A DNA stretch of 36,791 nucleotides from positions 1 through 36,791 of the forward strand of contig DATLZA010000176.1 in the NCBI GenBank assembly GCA_035574235.1, given 5' to 3'. The notes below the pieces were generated by a model. The model saw only the letters and a program-made list of their open reading frames with translations, searched no databases and was not told where the DNA came from. Position 1 is the stretch's first letter. Each line of letters begins with the position of its first letter. The position numbers and the translations under genes were made by a program. Positions 15,105 through 23,701 of the stretch are shown here, piece by piece. The stretch comes from Planctomycetota bacterium. Lineage in GTDB: Bacteria; Planctomycetota; MHYJ01; JACPRB01.

Positions 15105-16022
15105 TTACTCCAGGGGCTCCACGCGGGCCCCCGCCGCGGGGATGTCGAGCACGAGGCTGCGTCCGGAAACCTTGAGTCCGGCCGCCCGCTCGCGCAGAGC
15201 GCGCGCCACCGGCTCCGCCTTCTCCGCGTGGGCGATCGCCAGGACCGCCGAGCCCGCTCCGCTCAGGCACGCCCCCCAGGCGCCCCCGTCCAGCCCCGCC
15301 TGAATCAGGGGCTCCATCTCGGGAAAGAGCTTCGCCCGGTACGGCTGATGGAGGCGGTCCTGCATGGCCACGCGCAGAAGCTCCGGCCGCTGCTGAAGAA
15401 TCGCCGAAACCAGAAGCCCCACGCGGCTGTGATTGAAGACGGCATCCCCGCGCGGCACCGACGCAGGCAGGATCGCCCGCGCCTGCCGGGTGGGAATGAC
15501 GAGGTCCGGAACGTAGAGGACCGCCTTCCAGTCTCTCGGCACGCCGAAGGGAACCACCGTGAGCGGGCCGTCCGGGCGCCCCTCGTTCTGGACCGTCAGC
15601 ACGAATCCTCCGTGGATCGCGGGGGCCACGTTGTCCGGATGCCCTTCCATGGGCACCGCCAGTTCCAGGAGCCTCAGGCGGGAAAGCCCGGCCCCCGTCA
15701 GGGCGTCGGCCGCCAGGAGCCCGCCCACGATCGCCGCCGCCGAGCTGCCCAGACCGCGCCCGAACGGGATCCGATTGACGAGCGTGAGCCCGTGCGGAGG
15801 CACGGCGCGCCCCGTTTCGGCCGAGAAGCGCTCGTACGCCTGGCGAACAAGGTTGGGTTCCCCGCGCCGCAGAAGCTCCGCCCCCTCCCCTTCCACGGCG
15901 AACTCGCCGGGCCGGGACGTGTCGACGAGCACCTCGTTGTAAAGCCCGAAGGCCAGCCCCAGGCTGTCGAAGGCACACCCGGTGTTGCCGGCCGAGGCGG
16001 GAACCACCACGCGGAGCTTCAT
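15105..16022 (-). CDS. thrB: Homoserine kinase
   Basis: The 305-residue protein is a GHMP kinase with the homoserine-kinase pattern. PASAGNTGCAFDSLGLA lies at 8-24, the ATP-binding GRGLGSSAAAI loop follows, and EGHPDNVAPAIHGG lies in the middle. It phosphorylates L-homoserine to O-phosphohomoserine in threonine synthesis in the cytosol. The length is normal. The start at 16022 puts the core PASAG motif eight residues in; the longer open frame upstream adds only an Arg-rich stretch with no homology. The ribosome-binding site is weak. No other threonine gene is nearby, so it is isolated between a secreted phosphodiesterase and a desaturase. Family assignment is firm. Homoserine kinase is more likely than other GHMP kinases because of the EGHPDN block. 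Confidence 0.92.
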   Translation of the reverse strand: MKLRVVVPASAGNTGCAFDSLGLAFGLYNEVLVDTSRPGEFAVEGEGAELLRRGEPNLVRQAYERFSAETGRAVPPHGLTLVNRIPFGRGLGSSAAAIVGGLLAADALTGAGLSRLRLLELAVPMEGHPDNVAPAIHGGFVLTVQNEGRPDGPLTVVPFGVPRDWKAVLYVPDLVIPTRQARAILPASVPRGDAVFNHSRVGLLVSAILQQRPELLRVAMQDRLHQPYRAKLFPEMEPLIQAGLDGGAWGACLSGAGSAVLAIAHAEKAEPVARALRERAAGLKVSGRSLVLDIPAAGARVEPLE

Positions 16023-16050
16023 AGCGCGCGGCCATCTTAACTTCCGTCCC

Positions 16051-16066
16051 CTCCTTCGCCAAGGAG
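16051..16066 (-). other. Small hairpin in the thrB leader
   Basis: CTCCTT (16051-16056) and AAGGAG (16061-16066) form a 6-bp stem with a 4-nt loop, about 29 bases upstream of the thrB start. It contains an AGGAG-like run that could be hidden in the stem. A role in leader control is possible but unsupported beyond the structure. Confidence 0.25.
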
Positions 16067-16161
16067 TTCGGGAACGCCCGCGCAATTGGGGATGCGTTCG
16101 GGCGCTCCATGGGGTATAGTAGGAGCAGATACTTTATAAGGAAGGCGTCCATCCCCCTCGC

Positions 16162-16179
16162 CCCGGGAACCCTCCCGGG
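16162..16179 (+). other. Hairpin upstream of the desaturase gene
   Basis: CCCGGGA (16162-16168) and TCCCGGG (16173-16179) make a perfect 7-bp stem with a 4-nt loop. It lies in the 226-bp region between the divergent thrB and desaturase genes. That region also holds AT-rich TATAGT (16115-16120) and TTATAA blocks that may be -10 elements. Function unknown. Confidence 0.3.
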
Positions 16180-16248
16180 ACGTCGGCCACGCCTGCGGAA
16201 AGGATCCCCATCGCGACCCGAACGCCCCTCCCCCTGGCTTGGGAAAAT

Positions 16249-17142
16249 GTGATCTTCCTGGCCGCCGTCCATCTCGCCGCCGCCGCGGCGGTCGTCCACG
16301 CCTGCGGGGCGGGCCTGCGCGGCGCCACGGCGGGCCTGGCGGCCGCCTGGTTCGTCCTGTGCGGCCTTTCCATCACGGGCGGCTACCACCGCCTCTTCGC
16401 GCACCGATCCTACCGGGCCGCCCTGCCCCTGCGCCTCTTCTACCTTCTCTTCGGCGCGGCCTCGTTCCAGAACTCGGCCCTCCGGTGGTCGGCCGATCAC
16501 CGCACGCACCACCGCTACACCGACCGCGACGAAGACCCCTACGACGCCCGCCGCGGCTTCTGGTGGTCTCATATCGGCTGGGTCTTCTACCGAACCCCCG
16601 AGCCCGACTTCCGGAACGTCGCGGACCTCCGCGCCGACGTCTGGGTGCGCCTTCAGGACCGGGCGTACCTCCCGATCGGCCTGCTCGTGGGGTTCGCGCT
16701 GCCGACCCTCATCGCCGCGACCTGGGGAGACGCCTGGGGCGGCCTCCTCCTGGCGGGGTTCCTGAGACTCGCCCTTCAGTATCAGGCGACCTTTTCAATC
16801 AACTCCCTGGCCCACCGCGTGGGCCGCCGGCCCTACTCGACCCGAACCTCCGCCCGCGACAGCGCCCTGGCCGCCGTGATCACCCTGGGCGAGGGCTACC
16901 ACAACTTCCATCACCGCTTCCCGGCCGACTACCGCAACGGCGTGCGGTTCTTTCACTTCGATCCCACAAAGTGGTGGGTCTGGACGATGAGCCGCGTGGG
17001 GCTGGCGCGGGACCTGCGCCGCACCCCGCCCGAAGCCATCCTGCAGGCCCGCCGCTCCGTGCAGCCGGCGGCCGACCGTCAATTCCCCCGCGGCCAGTCG
17101 TCCGTCCGGAAGGGGGAAGCCGGCAGCCCCTCCTTGTTGTAG
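16249..17142 (+). CDS. Membrane fatty acid desaturase (delta-9 acyl desaturase type)
   Basis: The protein has all three histidine boxes of acyl-CoA/acyl-lipid desaturases: HRLFAHR, HRTHHRYTD and HNFHH in GEGYHNFHH. These bind the di-iron centre. Four hydrophobic stretches fit an inner-membrane enzyme that inserts a double bond into acyl chains. With GTG 16249 the product has 297 residues. The reading frame is open back to 16123, and the upstream residues LAWENVIFL look like the usual start of the first membrane segment. The real start may therefore be a CTG at 16234 or another rare codon. The C-terminal 21 residues are encoded antisense to the sialate esterase gene (overlap 17079-17142) and do not look conserved. 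It may have lost an earlier stop. Confidence 0.88.
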   Translation: MIFLAAVHLAAAAAVVHACGAGLRGATAGLAAAWFVLCGLSITGGYHRLFAHRSYRAALPLRLFYLLFGAASFQNSALRWSADHRTHHRYTDRDEDPYDARRGFWWSHIGWVFYRTPEPDFRNVADLRADVWVRLQDRAYLPIGLLVGFALPTLIAATWGDAWGGLLLAGFLRLALQYQATFSINSLAHRVGRRPYSTRTSARDSALAAVITLGEGYHNFHHRFPADYRNGVRFFHFDPTKWWVWTMSRVGLARDLRRTPPEAILQARRSVQPAADRQFPRGQSSVRKGEAGSPSLL

Positions 17143-18548
17143 AGCGTCGCCTCGGGATTGTCCGCCCACGCGTACCGGACCGCGACCGGTTTGGAGACGG
17201 AGGGATGCCGGACCACGACGGTCTCCCCGTCGATCTCGGCCTGCGCCCACACGAACTTCCGGTCTTCGCCCGCCACGGCGAACCCGAGGAGCTTGCCGCC
17301 CCGGGCCACCAGCCCGCCGCCCACGTGTTTAAAGGAGATCCGGATCCGATCTCCTTCGGCCTTCATGCCGTCGTACAGCGGTCCGGAGAAGACGATGGCC
17401 CGGTCGTACACCGTCCCCAGCGCGGCCCGCGCCAGCCGCTTCCCCACGTCCTGTTTGTTGCGCGGATGAATGTCCTTCTCCTCGCCGATGTCGATCGCCA
17501 CGGCCATCGCCGTGCGCGGCACTTCCGCCAGCGTCCGCAGCTGCGCCTCGCGAAGCTCCGCCCAGGCGCTCTCCGAAGGCTCGGGTTTGCGGGCCATGAA
17601 GTTGGCCAGCTGCACGAAGAGGAACGGGAAGTCCCCCTGCCCCCAGTCCTTGCGCCAGTTGCGAATCAGGGCGGGGAAAAGCGTGCGGTAGAGTCCCGCG
17701 CGGGAAGCGTTGGATTCGCCCTGGTACCAGATCGCGCCCCGGATGCCGTAGGGCACGAGCGGGGCGATCATGCCGTTGTACAGGGAAGACAGCGCCAGCG
17801 GCGCCCGCGGCGCGGGCTTGCCCTCGGCGCGCGCCTTCTCCGCCGCCTTCTCGTGCGCCGCCCGGCGCCGGGCGTCTTCTTCCACGCAGGCCCGGAGCTC
17901 CGCGACTTCGTCGAAGATCTCCCTTCGCGTCCAGACCTCCGCGGGCGTCCCGCCCCATGAGGCGTGAATGAGCCCCACGGGAACGCCGAGCGCCTCATGC
18001 AGCTCGCGACCGAAAAAATAGGCCACGGCCGAAAATCCCGCCACGGATTCGGGGGAACATTCCTTCCAGGCTCCCGCGACGTCCCGCTCGGGCGCGTCCG
18101 AGGCCCGCCGGGGCACGGTGAAAAGACGGATTTTCGGATGCCGCGCGCGCCGGATCTCCTCGTCCGCGTCCGCCGAGCTCCGAACCGGCCACTCCATGTT
18201 CGACTGGCCGCTGGCCAGCCACACCTCGCCCACAAGAACGTCCCGCACGACGACGGAACGGCCGCCCGCGGAGACCGTAAGCTCGTGAGGCCCGCCGGGC
18301 GCAAGAAGGTCCAGCCGGACCCGCCAGCGTCCCTCGCCGTCCGCGGCGGCGACCTTCTTCTGCCCCCCGAACTCCACGGCGACCTCCTCTCCGGGCTCTG
18401 CGGTTCCCCAGACCGGAACCATCATCCCGGCCTGGAGGACGGCGCCATCCGAGAAGAGCGCGTGGAGCCGGAGCGGGGCGCGCGGCCGGGCCGCCGCCGA
18501 TGGAACCGCCAGAACGAAAAGGAGCAGCATCGGAACGAAGCGCTTCAT
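17079..18548 (-). CDS. Sialate O-acetylesterase (SGNH-type)
   Basis: This 489-residue exported protein begins with a signal peptide ending in AAA and carries the sialate O-acetylesterase pattern. VWLASGQSNMEWP holds the catalytic Ser116, IWYQGESNA follows in the middle, and an acid-His pair is formed in IGEEKDIHP. An N-terminal beta domain (about 25-105) precedes the catalytic part, as usual. It should remove O-acetyl groups from sialic acid or other acetylated glycans outside the cytoplasm. ATG 18548 is supported by GAGGGAGAACGGC ahead of it; the longer open frame upstream is shadow sequence. It has a -10 element of its own and follows the DUF1501 gene on the same strand after 86 bp. Confidence 0.9.
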   Translation of the reverse strand: MKRFVPMLLLFVLAVPSAAARPRAPLRLHALFSDGAVLQAGMMVPVWGTAEPGEEVAVEFGGQKKVAAADGEGRWRVRLDLLAPGGPHELTVSAGGRSVVVRDVLVGEVWLASGQSNMEWPVRSSADADEEIRRARHPKIRLFTVPRRASDAPERDVAGAWKECSPESVAGFSAVAYFFGRELHEALGVPVGLIHASWGGTPAEVWTRREIFDEVAELRACVEEDARRRAAHEKAAEKARAEGKPAPRAPLALSSLYNGMIAPLVPYGIRGAIWYQGESNASRAGLYRTLFPALIRNWRKDWGQGDFPFLFVQLANFMARKPEPSESAWAELREAQLRTLAEVPRTAMAVAIDIGEEKDIHPRNKQDVGKRLARAALGTVYDRAIVFSGPLYDGMKAEGDRIRISFKHVGGGLVARGGKLLGFAVAGEDRKFVWAQAEIDGETVVVRHPSVSKPVAVRYAWADNPEATLYNKEGLPASPFRTDDWPRGN

Positions 18549-18575
18549 CGCCGTTCTCCCTCGAGAAGTCGACGT

Positions 18576-18581
18576 ATTATA
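18576..18581 (-). promoter_or_regulatory. -10 element of the sialate esterase gene
   Basis: On the minus strand a perfect TATAAT lies 27 bases ahead of the esterase start, in an otherwise G/C-rich 86-bp gap. No convincing -35 is found 16-18 bp upstream. It suggests that the esterase is transcribed apart from the DUF1501 gene before it. Confidence 0.4.
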
Positions 18582-18634
18582 GCGCGCTCCGCCGGCGGCG
18601 TTTCCCCTTTCCCGCGCCGAAGCCGTCCGGACCG

Positions 18635-20026
18635 TCAGGCCAGGATCTCTTCGATCACCCGACCGGATACGTCCGTCAGCCGGTACCGGCGGCCGTTGTG
18701 CCGATAGGTCAGCCGGCGATGGTCCATCCCGAGCAGGTGCAGGATCGTCGCGTGCAGATCGGGCACGGAGACGGGATCGCGGGCGATCTTGTATCCCAGC
18801 TCGTCGAGCTCCCCGTAGGACGTTCCCCCCCGGACGCCCCCGCCGGCCATCCAGACGAGAAACCCGTGGGGATTGTGGTCCCGCCCGAGCCCCCCCTGCG
18901 ACACGGGCATGCGGCCGAACTCGCCGCCCCAGACCACCAGCGTCGTCTCGAGCAACCCCCGCCGCTTGAGATCCTTGAGCAGTCCGGCGATCGGGACGTC
19001 CGTCTCCTCGCAGCGGGCGTCGTGGTTCTTCTTCAGATTCTCGTGAGCGTCCCACTGGTCGTCCACGTACGCCTGGACGAACCGTACCCCCCGCTCCACA
19101 AGCCGGCGGGCCAGGAGGAGCTTTTCCCCGTATGGCCGCGTCTCCTCGCGATCCAGTCCGTACAGCCGCCGCGTCTCCTCGGTTTCGCGGGACAGATCCA
19201 CCGCCTCGAGCGCCTCGGTCTGCATCCGGTAGGCCAGTTCGAAGCTCTCGATGCGGGCCCGAAGCGCCTCCTCGTCGGGATGCCGCCGCCGGTGCTCTAC
19301 GTTGAGCCGCCCGAGCAGGTCAAGCTGCGCCCGCTGATCCGGCGCGCTCATGTCCGCCGGACGCGCCAGGTTGAGGATGGGCGTCCCCTGCGTGCGGAAC
19401 ACCGTGCCCTGGTAGGACGACGGCAGGAACCCCGCCCCCCAGTTGAGGGGTCCCCCTTTCGTTCCGATCCGGTTGCCCAGAACGACGAAACCCGGCAGAT
19501 TCCGATTTTCCGTTCCGAGCCCGTACGTCACCCAGGCGCCCGCGCTCGGGAATCCCGGCCGGATCACGCCCGTGTTCATCTGGAACATGGCGGGCGCATG
19601 GCTGTTGGACTCGGCGTGCACGGACTTGATGAAGGCGATGTCGTCCACGCACTCCGCCAGGGCGGGATATTTCTCGCACACCCAGGCTCCGCACCGTCCG
19701 TGCCGGCGAAACCGGTAGGGGGACCTCAGAAGCGGGCCGGGCCTTCCGAAGAAGACTTCGACCCCTTCGAGGCGCTTCCCATGGGCCCGGTCCAGCTCGG
19801 GCTTCGGGTCGAAAAGATCGAAGCCGCTCGGCCCTCCCTCCATGAAAAGCCAGATGACCGATCGGGCGCGGGGAACGTGATGCGGGCCGGGCGGGGAACC
19901 TCCCGCCGGGGCGGCCTCGAGAAGCCCCTCCTCCCCCAGGAGGTGCGCCAGGGCGGCCATCCCGAAGCCGAGCCCCGCCCGTCCCAGGAGCTCCCGCCGC
20001 GTCGGCCCTTCGCGATTAATCCACAT
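18635..20026 (-). CDS. DUF1501 protein, Tat-exported (first copy)
   Basis: The 463-residue protein opens with TRRELLGRAGLGFG, a twin-arginine signal, so it should be folded before export. The body has the DUF1501 pattern: SVIWLFMEGGPSGFDLFDPKPEL, an ESNSHAPAMFQMNTG block, then WGGEFGRMPVSQ and GRDHNPHGFLVWMAGGGVRGG near the C-terminus. DUF1501 proteins belong to the alkaline phosphatase/sulfatase-like clan, and their role is not established. The gene starts inside the end of the PSCyt1/DUF1553 gene (11-bp overlap), so the two are translated together. This pairing is common in planctomycetes. It is the last member of the sigma/anti-sigma/PSCyt/DUF1501 unit. Confidence 0.9.
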   Translation of the reverse strand: MWINREGPTRRELLGRAGLGFGMAALAHLLGEEGLLEAAPAGGSPPGPHHVPRARSVIWLFMEGGPSGFDLFDPKPELDRAHGKRLEGVEVFFGRPGPLLRSPYRFRRHGRCGAWVCEKYPALAECVDDIAFIKSVHAESNSHAPAMFQMNTGVIRPGFPSAGAWVTYGLGTENRNLPGFVVLGNRIGTKGGPLNWGAGFLPSSYQGTVFRTQGTPILNLARPADMSAPDQRAQLDLLGRLNVEHRRRHPDEEALRARIESFELAYRMQTEALEAVDLSRETEETRRLYGLDREETRPYGEKLLLARRLVERGVRFVQAYVDDQWDAHENLKKNHDARCEETDVPIAGLLKDLKRRGLLETTLVVWGGEFGRMPVSQGGLGRDHNPHGFLVWMAGGGVRGGTSYGELDELGYKIARDPVSVPDLHATILHLLGMDHRRLTYRHNGRRYRLTDVSGRVIEEILA

Positions 20027-22493
20027 AGGCGAATTCGTTCGTCATGAAAAGCGTATGTCCCAGATCCGCCAGACCCCGCCGCTCGTCCGCCGCCCTCCCG
20101 AGAAACTCCTCCGCCGCCTCGCGCTCGCGCGGCGTCGGGGCGCGCCCCAGCGCCAGCGCCCAGGCCCGCTCGATTCGAGCGCCCGCGCCGGGCCCCGCCT
20201 CGCGAAGCACCCGATCGGCGAAGTCCCATGCGCATCCGCGCACGAACGGATCGTTCAGCAGCGCCAGAGCCTGCGGCGCCACCGTCGTCGATACCCGGCG
20301 CCCGCAGCTCGCGCTGGGCGAAGGCGCGTCGAAAACCTCCGTCAGCGGATAGGGCACCGACCGCTTGACGAAGACGTATACGGTCCGGCGCCAGACTTCC
20401 GGGCTTTCCCGGACATCCCGCGGGTAATGATGCTCCCCTTCGGTGCGCGTGATGATGGCCTCCGCGGGAATGGGCACCTTGACCCCCGGTCCGTACATCT
20501 TTGGATTGAGCCGGCCGCTGACGGCCAGAAGCGCGTCGCGCAGGGCTTCCGCTTCGAGCCGCCGGGGACGGCGGCGCGCCAGAAGGCGGTTCTCGGGATC
20601 CTCGCGGACCGGCCCCGGGGACGCGGAGGTGTCCTGGACGTACACGGCGCTCGTGAGAATGAGCCGGTGAATCTCCTTCAGCCGCCAGCCGCGGCGCACG
20701 AGCTCCGAAGCCAGCCATTCGAGAAGTTCGGGGTGCGTGGGACGCTCGCCCTGGGCCCCGAAGTCGTTCGGGGTCCGCACGAGTCCCTCGCCGAAATGAT
20801 GCTGCCAGAGGCGGTTGACGATCACGCGGGCCAGAAGCGCCCCGGCCCCCCGCTCGACGTCGGTGAGCCATTCCGCCAGGGCCGCGCGCTGAAACGACGT
20901 GCGGGCCCCCGGCGGACGGCTCAGGCGCGGCTCCGGATCCCCCAGGGCGCTCAGGAATCCGAGCGTCAGAAGCTCCTTCTTGGCGTCCACCTCGCCGCGC
21001 TCCAGGAGCGGGCTGCGCGAAGGTTCCGGCCCCGCGTCGGTCAGAACGAGCCCGAACGGCGGCGCGGGAGGACGCCCGCGCTCGGCCTCCCGGATCGCGG
21101 CGGCCCGGCGGTCCCACTCCGCGCGTTCCGCGGGACTCAGGGAGCCGCGCAGCTCCGCCTCCGAAACGCGCAGCTCCTTCTGATGCACCGTCAGGAGTTC
21201 CTGTTGCCGCTGGTTGGACGGGTCGCGGGGCGCCAGCAGAATTTCCCGGTCCTCCTCGCGGATCCGGAGCGCCTGGACCTTCCGCCGAAAGAGGGGTTCG
21301 CGCGCGCGGCTCAGGAAGGCTTCCAGTTCCCGGCGCAGGGGCGCCACCCGCGCCTGGTACTCTTCCTCGAGCCGGCGCCACGCCTCCGCCTCCGCGGGCG
21401 GAACCAGCGGCACCTCGCGACGGCGCGTGTCGATGAACGCCGCCAGCATCCGGTAGTACTCCCGCGTCGGAATCGGATCGTACTTGTGATCGTGGCAGCG
21501 GGCGCACCCGAGGGTGAGCCCCAGAAATCCCTGTCCGAGGGTCGATAACACGTCGTCCAGCTCGTCGTACCGGTTGCGCTCCTGGTTGCGGGGGGCGTCG
21601 GCGGACTGGCGCTCCTGGACGGGCCCGGCCGTGCAGAAGCCCGTGGCCGCCGCGGCCAGGGGATTCCCGGGAGCCAGTTCGTCCCCCGCGATCTGCCAGC
21701 GCACGAACGTGTCGAAGGGCAGGTCCTCGTTGAAGGCGCGGATCACGAAATCCCTGTAGGGCCAGGCGTGTTTGCGGTCGTTGTCGAAACGGTACCCGTC
21801 GCTGTCGGCGTACCGGGCCACGTCCAGCCAGTGGCGCGCCCAGCGCTCCCCGAAGGCCGGCCCGGCCAGGAGACGGTCCACCAGGCGCTCGTACGCCTCC
21901 GGCGCGGGGTCGTTCACGAACGCCTCAATTTCCTCGGGCGAAGGCGGCAGTCCCCAGAGGTCGAAGAAGACGCGCCGAATCAGCCGCCGGCGGTCTGCGG
22001 GAGCCGAAGGCGTCCAACCCCGCGATTCGAGAGCCGCCAGGATGAAGCGGTCCACGGGTGTGCGGACCCAGGAAGCATCGCGCACCTCGGGAGGCTCCGG
22101 CCGCGCCGGCGGCCGAAACGCCCAGTGGCGCTCCGCGGGCGCCTCGGGCACCTTCAAGGGGGACCGCGCGTACGGAGCCCCCGCCGCCAGCCATTCCCGC
22201 AACGCCCGCAGCGACGCCGGCGGGAGCTTCGGGGCCCGATGCGGCATGAAGGGCTCCTCCTCGTGGGCCACGAGCCGCCAGAGCAGGGTTCGCTCCGGCG
22301 GACCGGGTTCCACCGCCGGTCCGCTTTGGCCCCCTTTCCGAAGGCCCTCGCGGGTGGTCAGGTCGAGCCCGCCCTTCCGCTTGGCCGGATTGTGACACTC
22401 CACGCAGCGGCGTTCCAGGATCGTCGAGGGATCCTCCTGCCCCGGGCGGACCGCCGCCAGAAGCGCGACCCCAACCCACGCCATCCCATTCAT
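20016..22493 (-). CDS. PSCyt1-DUF1549-DUF1553 (PSD1) protein
   Basis: The 825-residue protein combines three planctomycete domains. A cytochrome-c-like PSCyt1 part holds the heme motif CVECH at 30-34 and a possible axial Met in FMPHR near residue 82. A DUF1549/PSCyt2 part follows (about 135-340; PVDRFILAALESRGW, then GERWARHWLDVARYADSDGY). A DUF1553 part lies in the C-terminal half (VIVNRLWQHHFGEGLVRTPNDFG). A signal-like hydrophobic start implies export, where heme c could be attached. The partner DUF1501 gene overlaps its end. Its start ATG overlaps the previous stop in ATGA, confirming 22493 over the ATG at 22484. Function is unknown; an oxidative step on polysaccharides has been suggested for such modules, which I cannot verify here. 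Confidence 0.92.
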   Translation of the reverse strand: MNGMAWVGVALLAAVRPGQEDPSTILERRCVECHNPAKRKGGLDLTTREGLRKGGQSGPAVEPGPPERTLLWRLVAHEEEPFMPHRAPKLPPASLRALREWLAAGAPYARSPLKVPEAPAERHWAFRPPARPEPPEVRDASWVRTPVDRFILAALESRGWTPSAPADRRRLIRRVFFDLWGLPPSPEEIEAFVNDPAPEAYERLVDRLLAGPAFGERWARHWLDVARYADSDGYRFDNDRKHAWPYRDFVIRAFNEDLPFDTFVRWQIAGDELAPGNPLAAAATGFCTAGPVQERQSADAPRNQERNRYDELDDVLSTLGQGFLGLTLGCARCHDHKYDPIPTREYYRMLAAFIDTRRREVPLVPPAEAEAWRRLEEEYQARVAPLRRELEAFLSRAREPLFRRKVQALRIREEDREILLAPRDPSNQRQQELLTVHQKELRVSEAELRGSLSPAERAEWDRRAAAIREAERGRPPAPPFGLVLTDAGPEPSRSPLLERGEVDAKKELLTLGFLSALGDPEPRLSRPPGARTSFQRAALAEWLTDVERGAGALLARVIVNRLWQHHFGEGLVRTPNDFGAQGERPTHPELLEWLASELVRRGWRLKEIHRLILTSAVYVQDTSASPGPVREDPENRLLARRRPRRLEAEALRDALLAVSGRLNPKMYGPGVKVPIPAEAIITRTEGEHHYPRDVRESPEVWRRTVYVFVKRSVPYPLTEVFDAPSPSASCGRRVSTTVAPQALALLNDPFVRGCAWDFADRVLREAGPGAGARIERAWALALGRAPTPREREAAEEFLGRAADERRGLADLGHTLFMTNEFAYVD

Positions 22494-23701
22494 TCCGTCA
22501 CCGTGAAACGCAGCGTCCGCGACTCCCCCCGAATCCCGTTTCCGTACGTCCCCGTGAACGGAGTGACCGTCACGGAGTGCGGGCCCGGCTCCGGGTTCCA
22601 GACCGGTCCGCGCCGGCCGTCGTTCGGCACGAGCGTGTAAGGCCGGATCAGCTCCGTGTTGAAGTTGTCCCGGCCCCGGTACGCGAAGCGCACGCTGCCC
22701 ACGTGGGGCGGATCGGTGTGCACCTGGAGATTGATCCTTCGCGTCGGCAGCCGAGACAGCGACAGGACCGCCCCGTCCCGCAGGTCCTCGAATCCGGGAA
22801 TCGGGCGCCGCGGAGCGTCCAGATGGATCAGCGAGAACCCCACGATGCGGGGCGGGACGGCCGGAGACGGCGGAACGGGCTCCGGATCCAGCCCCGCTTC
22901 CGGCCCCGCCAGCGTGAAATGGCGCGGCGGGACGATGACCGAGCGCCCATCCTCCTCGCGAACGAGCCGCACCCGCCCTTCTTCGACTTCCAGACGCGTC
23001 GCCTCGTCGGTGGCGGAGAGCTTCAGCCGCGTCCCCAGAACCTCCGCCCGCGCATGCGGGGCGCGGATGAGCATCGGCCGCCCCGAAGGCTGCGGAGCCA
23101 CGCGGGCGCGGATCTCGCCGCGCGCCAGCTCGATCACTTTACGGCCGCCTTCGCTCAGGATCCGCAGTTCCGTTCCGGCTTCGATCTCCAGGCGCGTCTC
23201 CTCGCCGGCGTATCCGATCACGGCGCCGCCCGTCCCGGCGGAGCGCACCCGGTCGCCGTTGTGCAGAACCGCCCCGGGCCGCGCCGGGACCGTCACGCCT
23301 CCGCGGACGACGGCAACCCCCGGACCCGTCTGAAGAAGCTCGGCCGAGCCCGGAACGCGCACGGTCGCCCAGATCACCAGCGCCCCGGCGACCGCCGCCG
23401 CCAGCCCCGCCGCGGTCCACCCCGGACGCCGCCGGGGCCGTGCGGAGGAGCGGATCTCGCCCATGACCCCCGCGACGAACGGACCGCCGTTCTCCTCGAT
23501 CTCCTTCATCACGCCCCGAGCGAAATCCTCCGGCGGCCGGGAATCCAGCACGCGGGCCAGCGCCCGCCCCTGCCGCACCAGGTCCGCGAACGCGCGGCGG
23601 CGCTCCGGGTCGGCCTCGAGCAGGGCCGCCAGCTCCTGCGCTTCCGCCGGAGAAAGGCTCCCGTCCAGATACTCCGAGGCCAGCGTGTCGAACCGTTCCA
23701 T
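22490..23701 (-). CDS. FecR-like transmembrane anti-sigma protein with extra C-terminal domain
   Basis: The 403-residue protein has three parts. Residues 1-90 are a cytosolic anti-sigma-like region starting YLDGSLSPAEAQEL. A membrane segment lies at about 95-115. A FecR-type extracytoplasmic region of repeated beta strands spans about 130-260 (VLHNGDRVRSAG, ELARGEIRARV, VLGTRLKLSATDEATRLEVEEGRVRL). A separate domain at about 285-403 has the pattern DGAVLSLSRLPTRRINLQV, VGSVRF and a late TPFTGTYGNGIRG. It resembles an Ig-like beta domain found in secreted carbohydrate-related proteins. It should hold the neighbouring ECF sigma factor until a signal arrives. Its ATG shares one base with the sigma stop codon (TGATG), and its own stop overlaps the next start. 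Confidence 0.85.
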   Translation of the reverse strand: MERFDTLASEYLDGSLSPAEAQELAALLEADPERRRAFADLVRQGRALARVLDSRPPEDFARGVMKEIEENGGPFVAGVMGEIRSSARPRRRPGWTAAGLAAAVAGALVIWATVRVPGSAELLQTGPGVAVVRGGVTVPARPGAVLHNGDRVRSAGTGGAVIGYAGEETRLEIEAGTELRILSEGGRKVIELARGEIRARVAPQPSGRPMLIRAPHARAEVLGTRLKLSATDEATRLEVEEGRVRLVREEDGRSVIVPPRHFTLAGPEAGLDPEPVPPSPAVPPRIVGFSLIHLDAPRRPIPGFEDLRDGAVLSLSRLPTRRINLQVHTDPPHVGSVRFAYRGRDNFNTELIRPYTLVPNDGRRGPVWNPEPGPHSVTVTPFTGTYGNGIRGESRTLRFTVTE

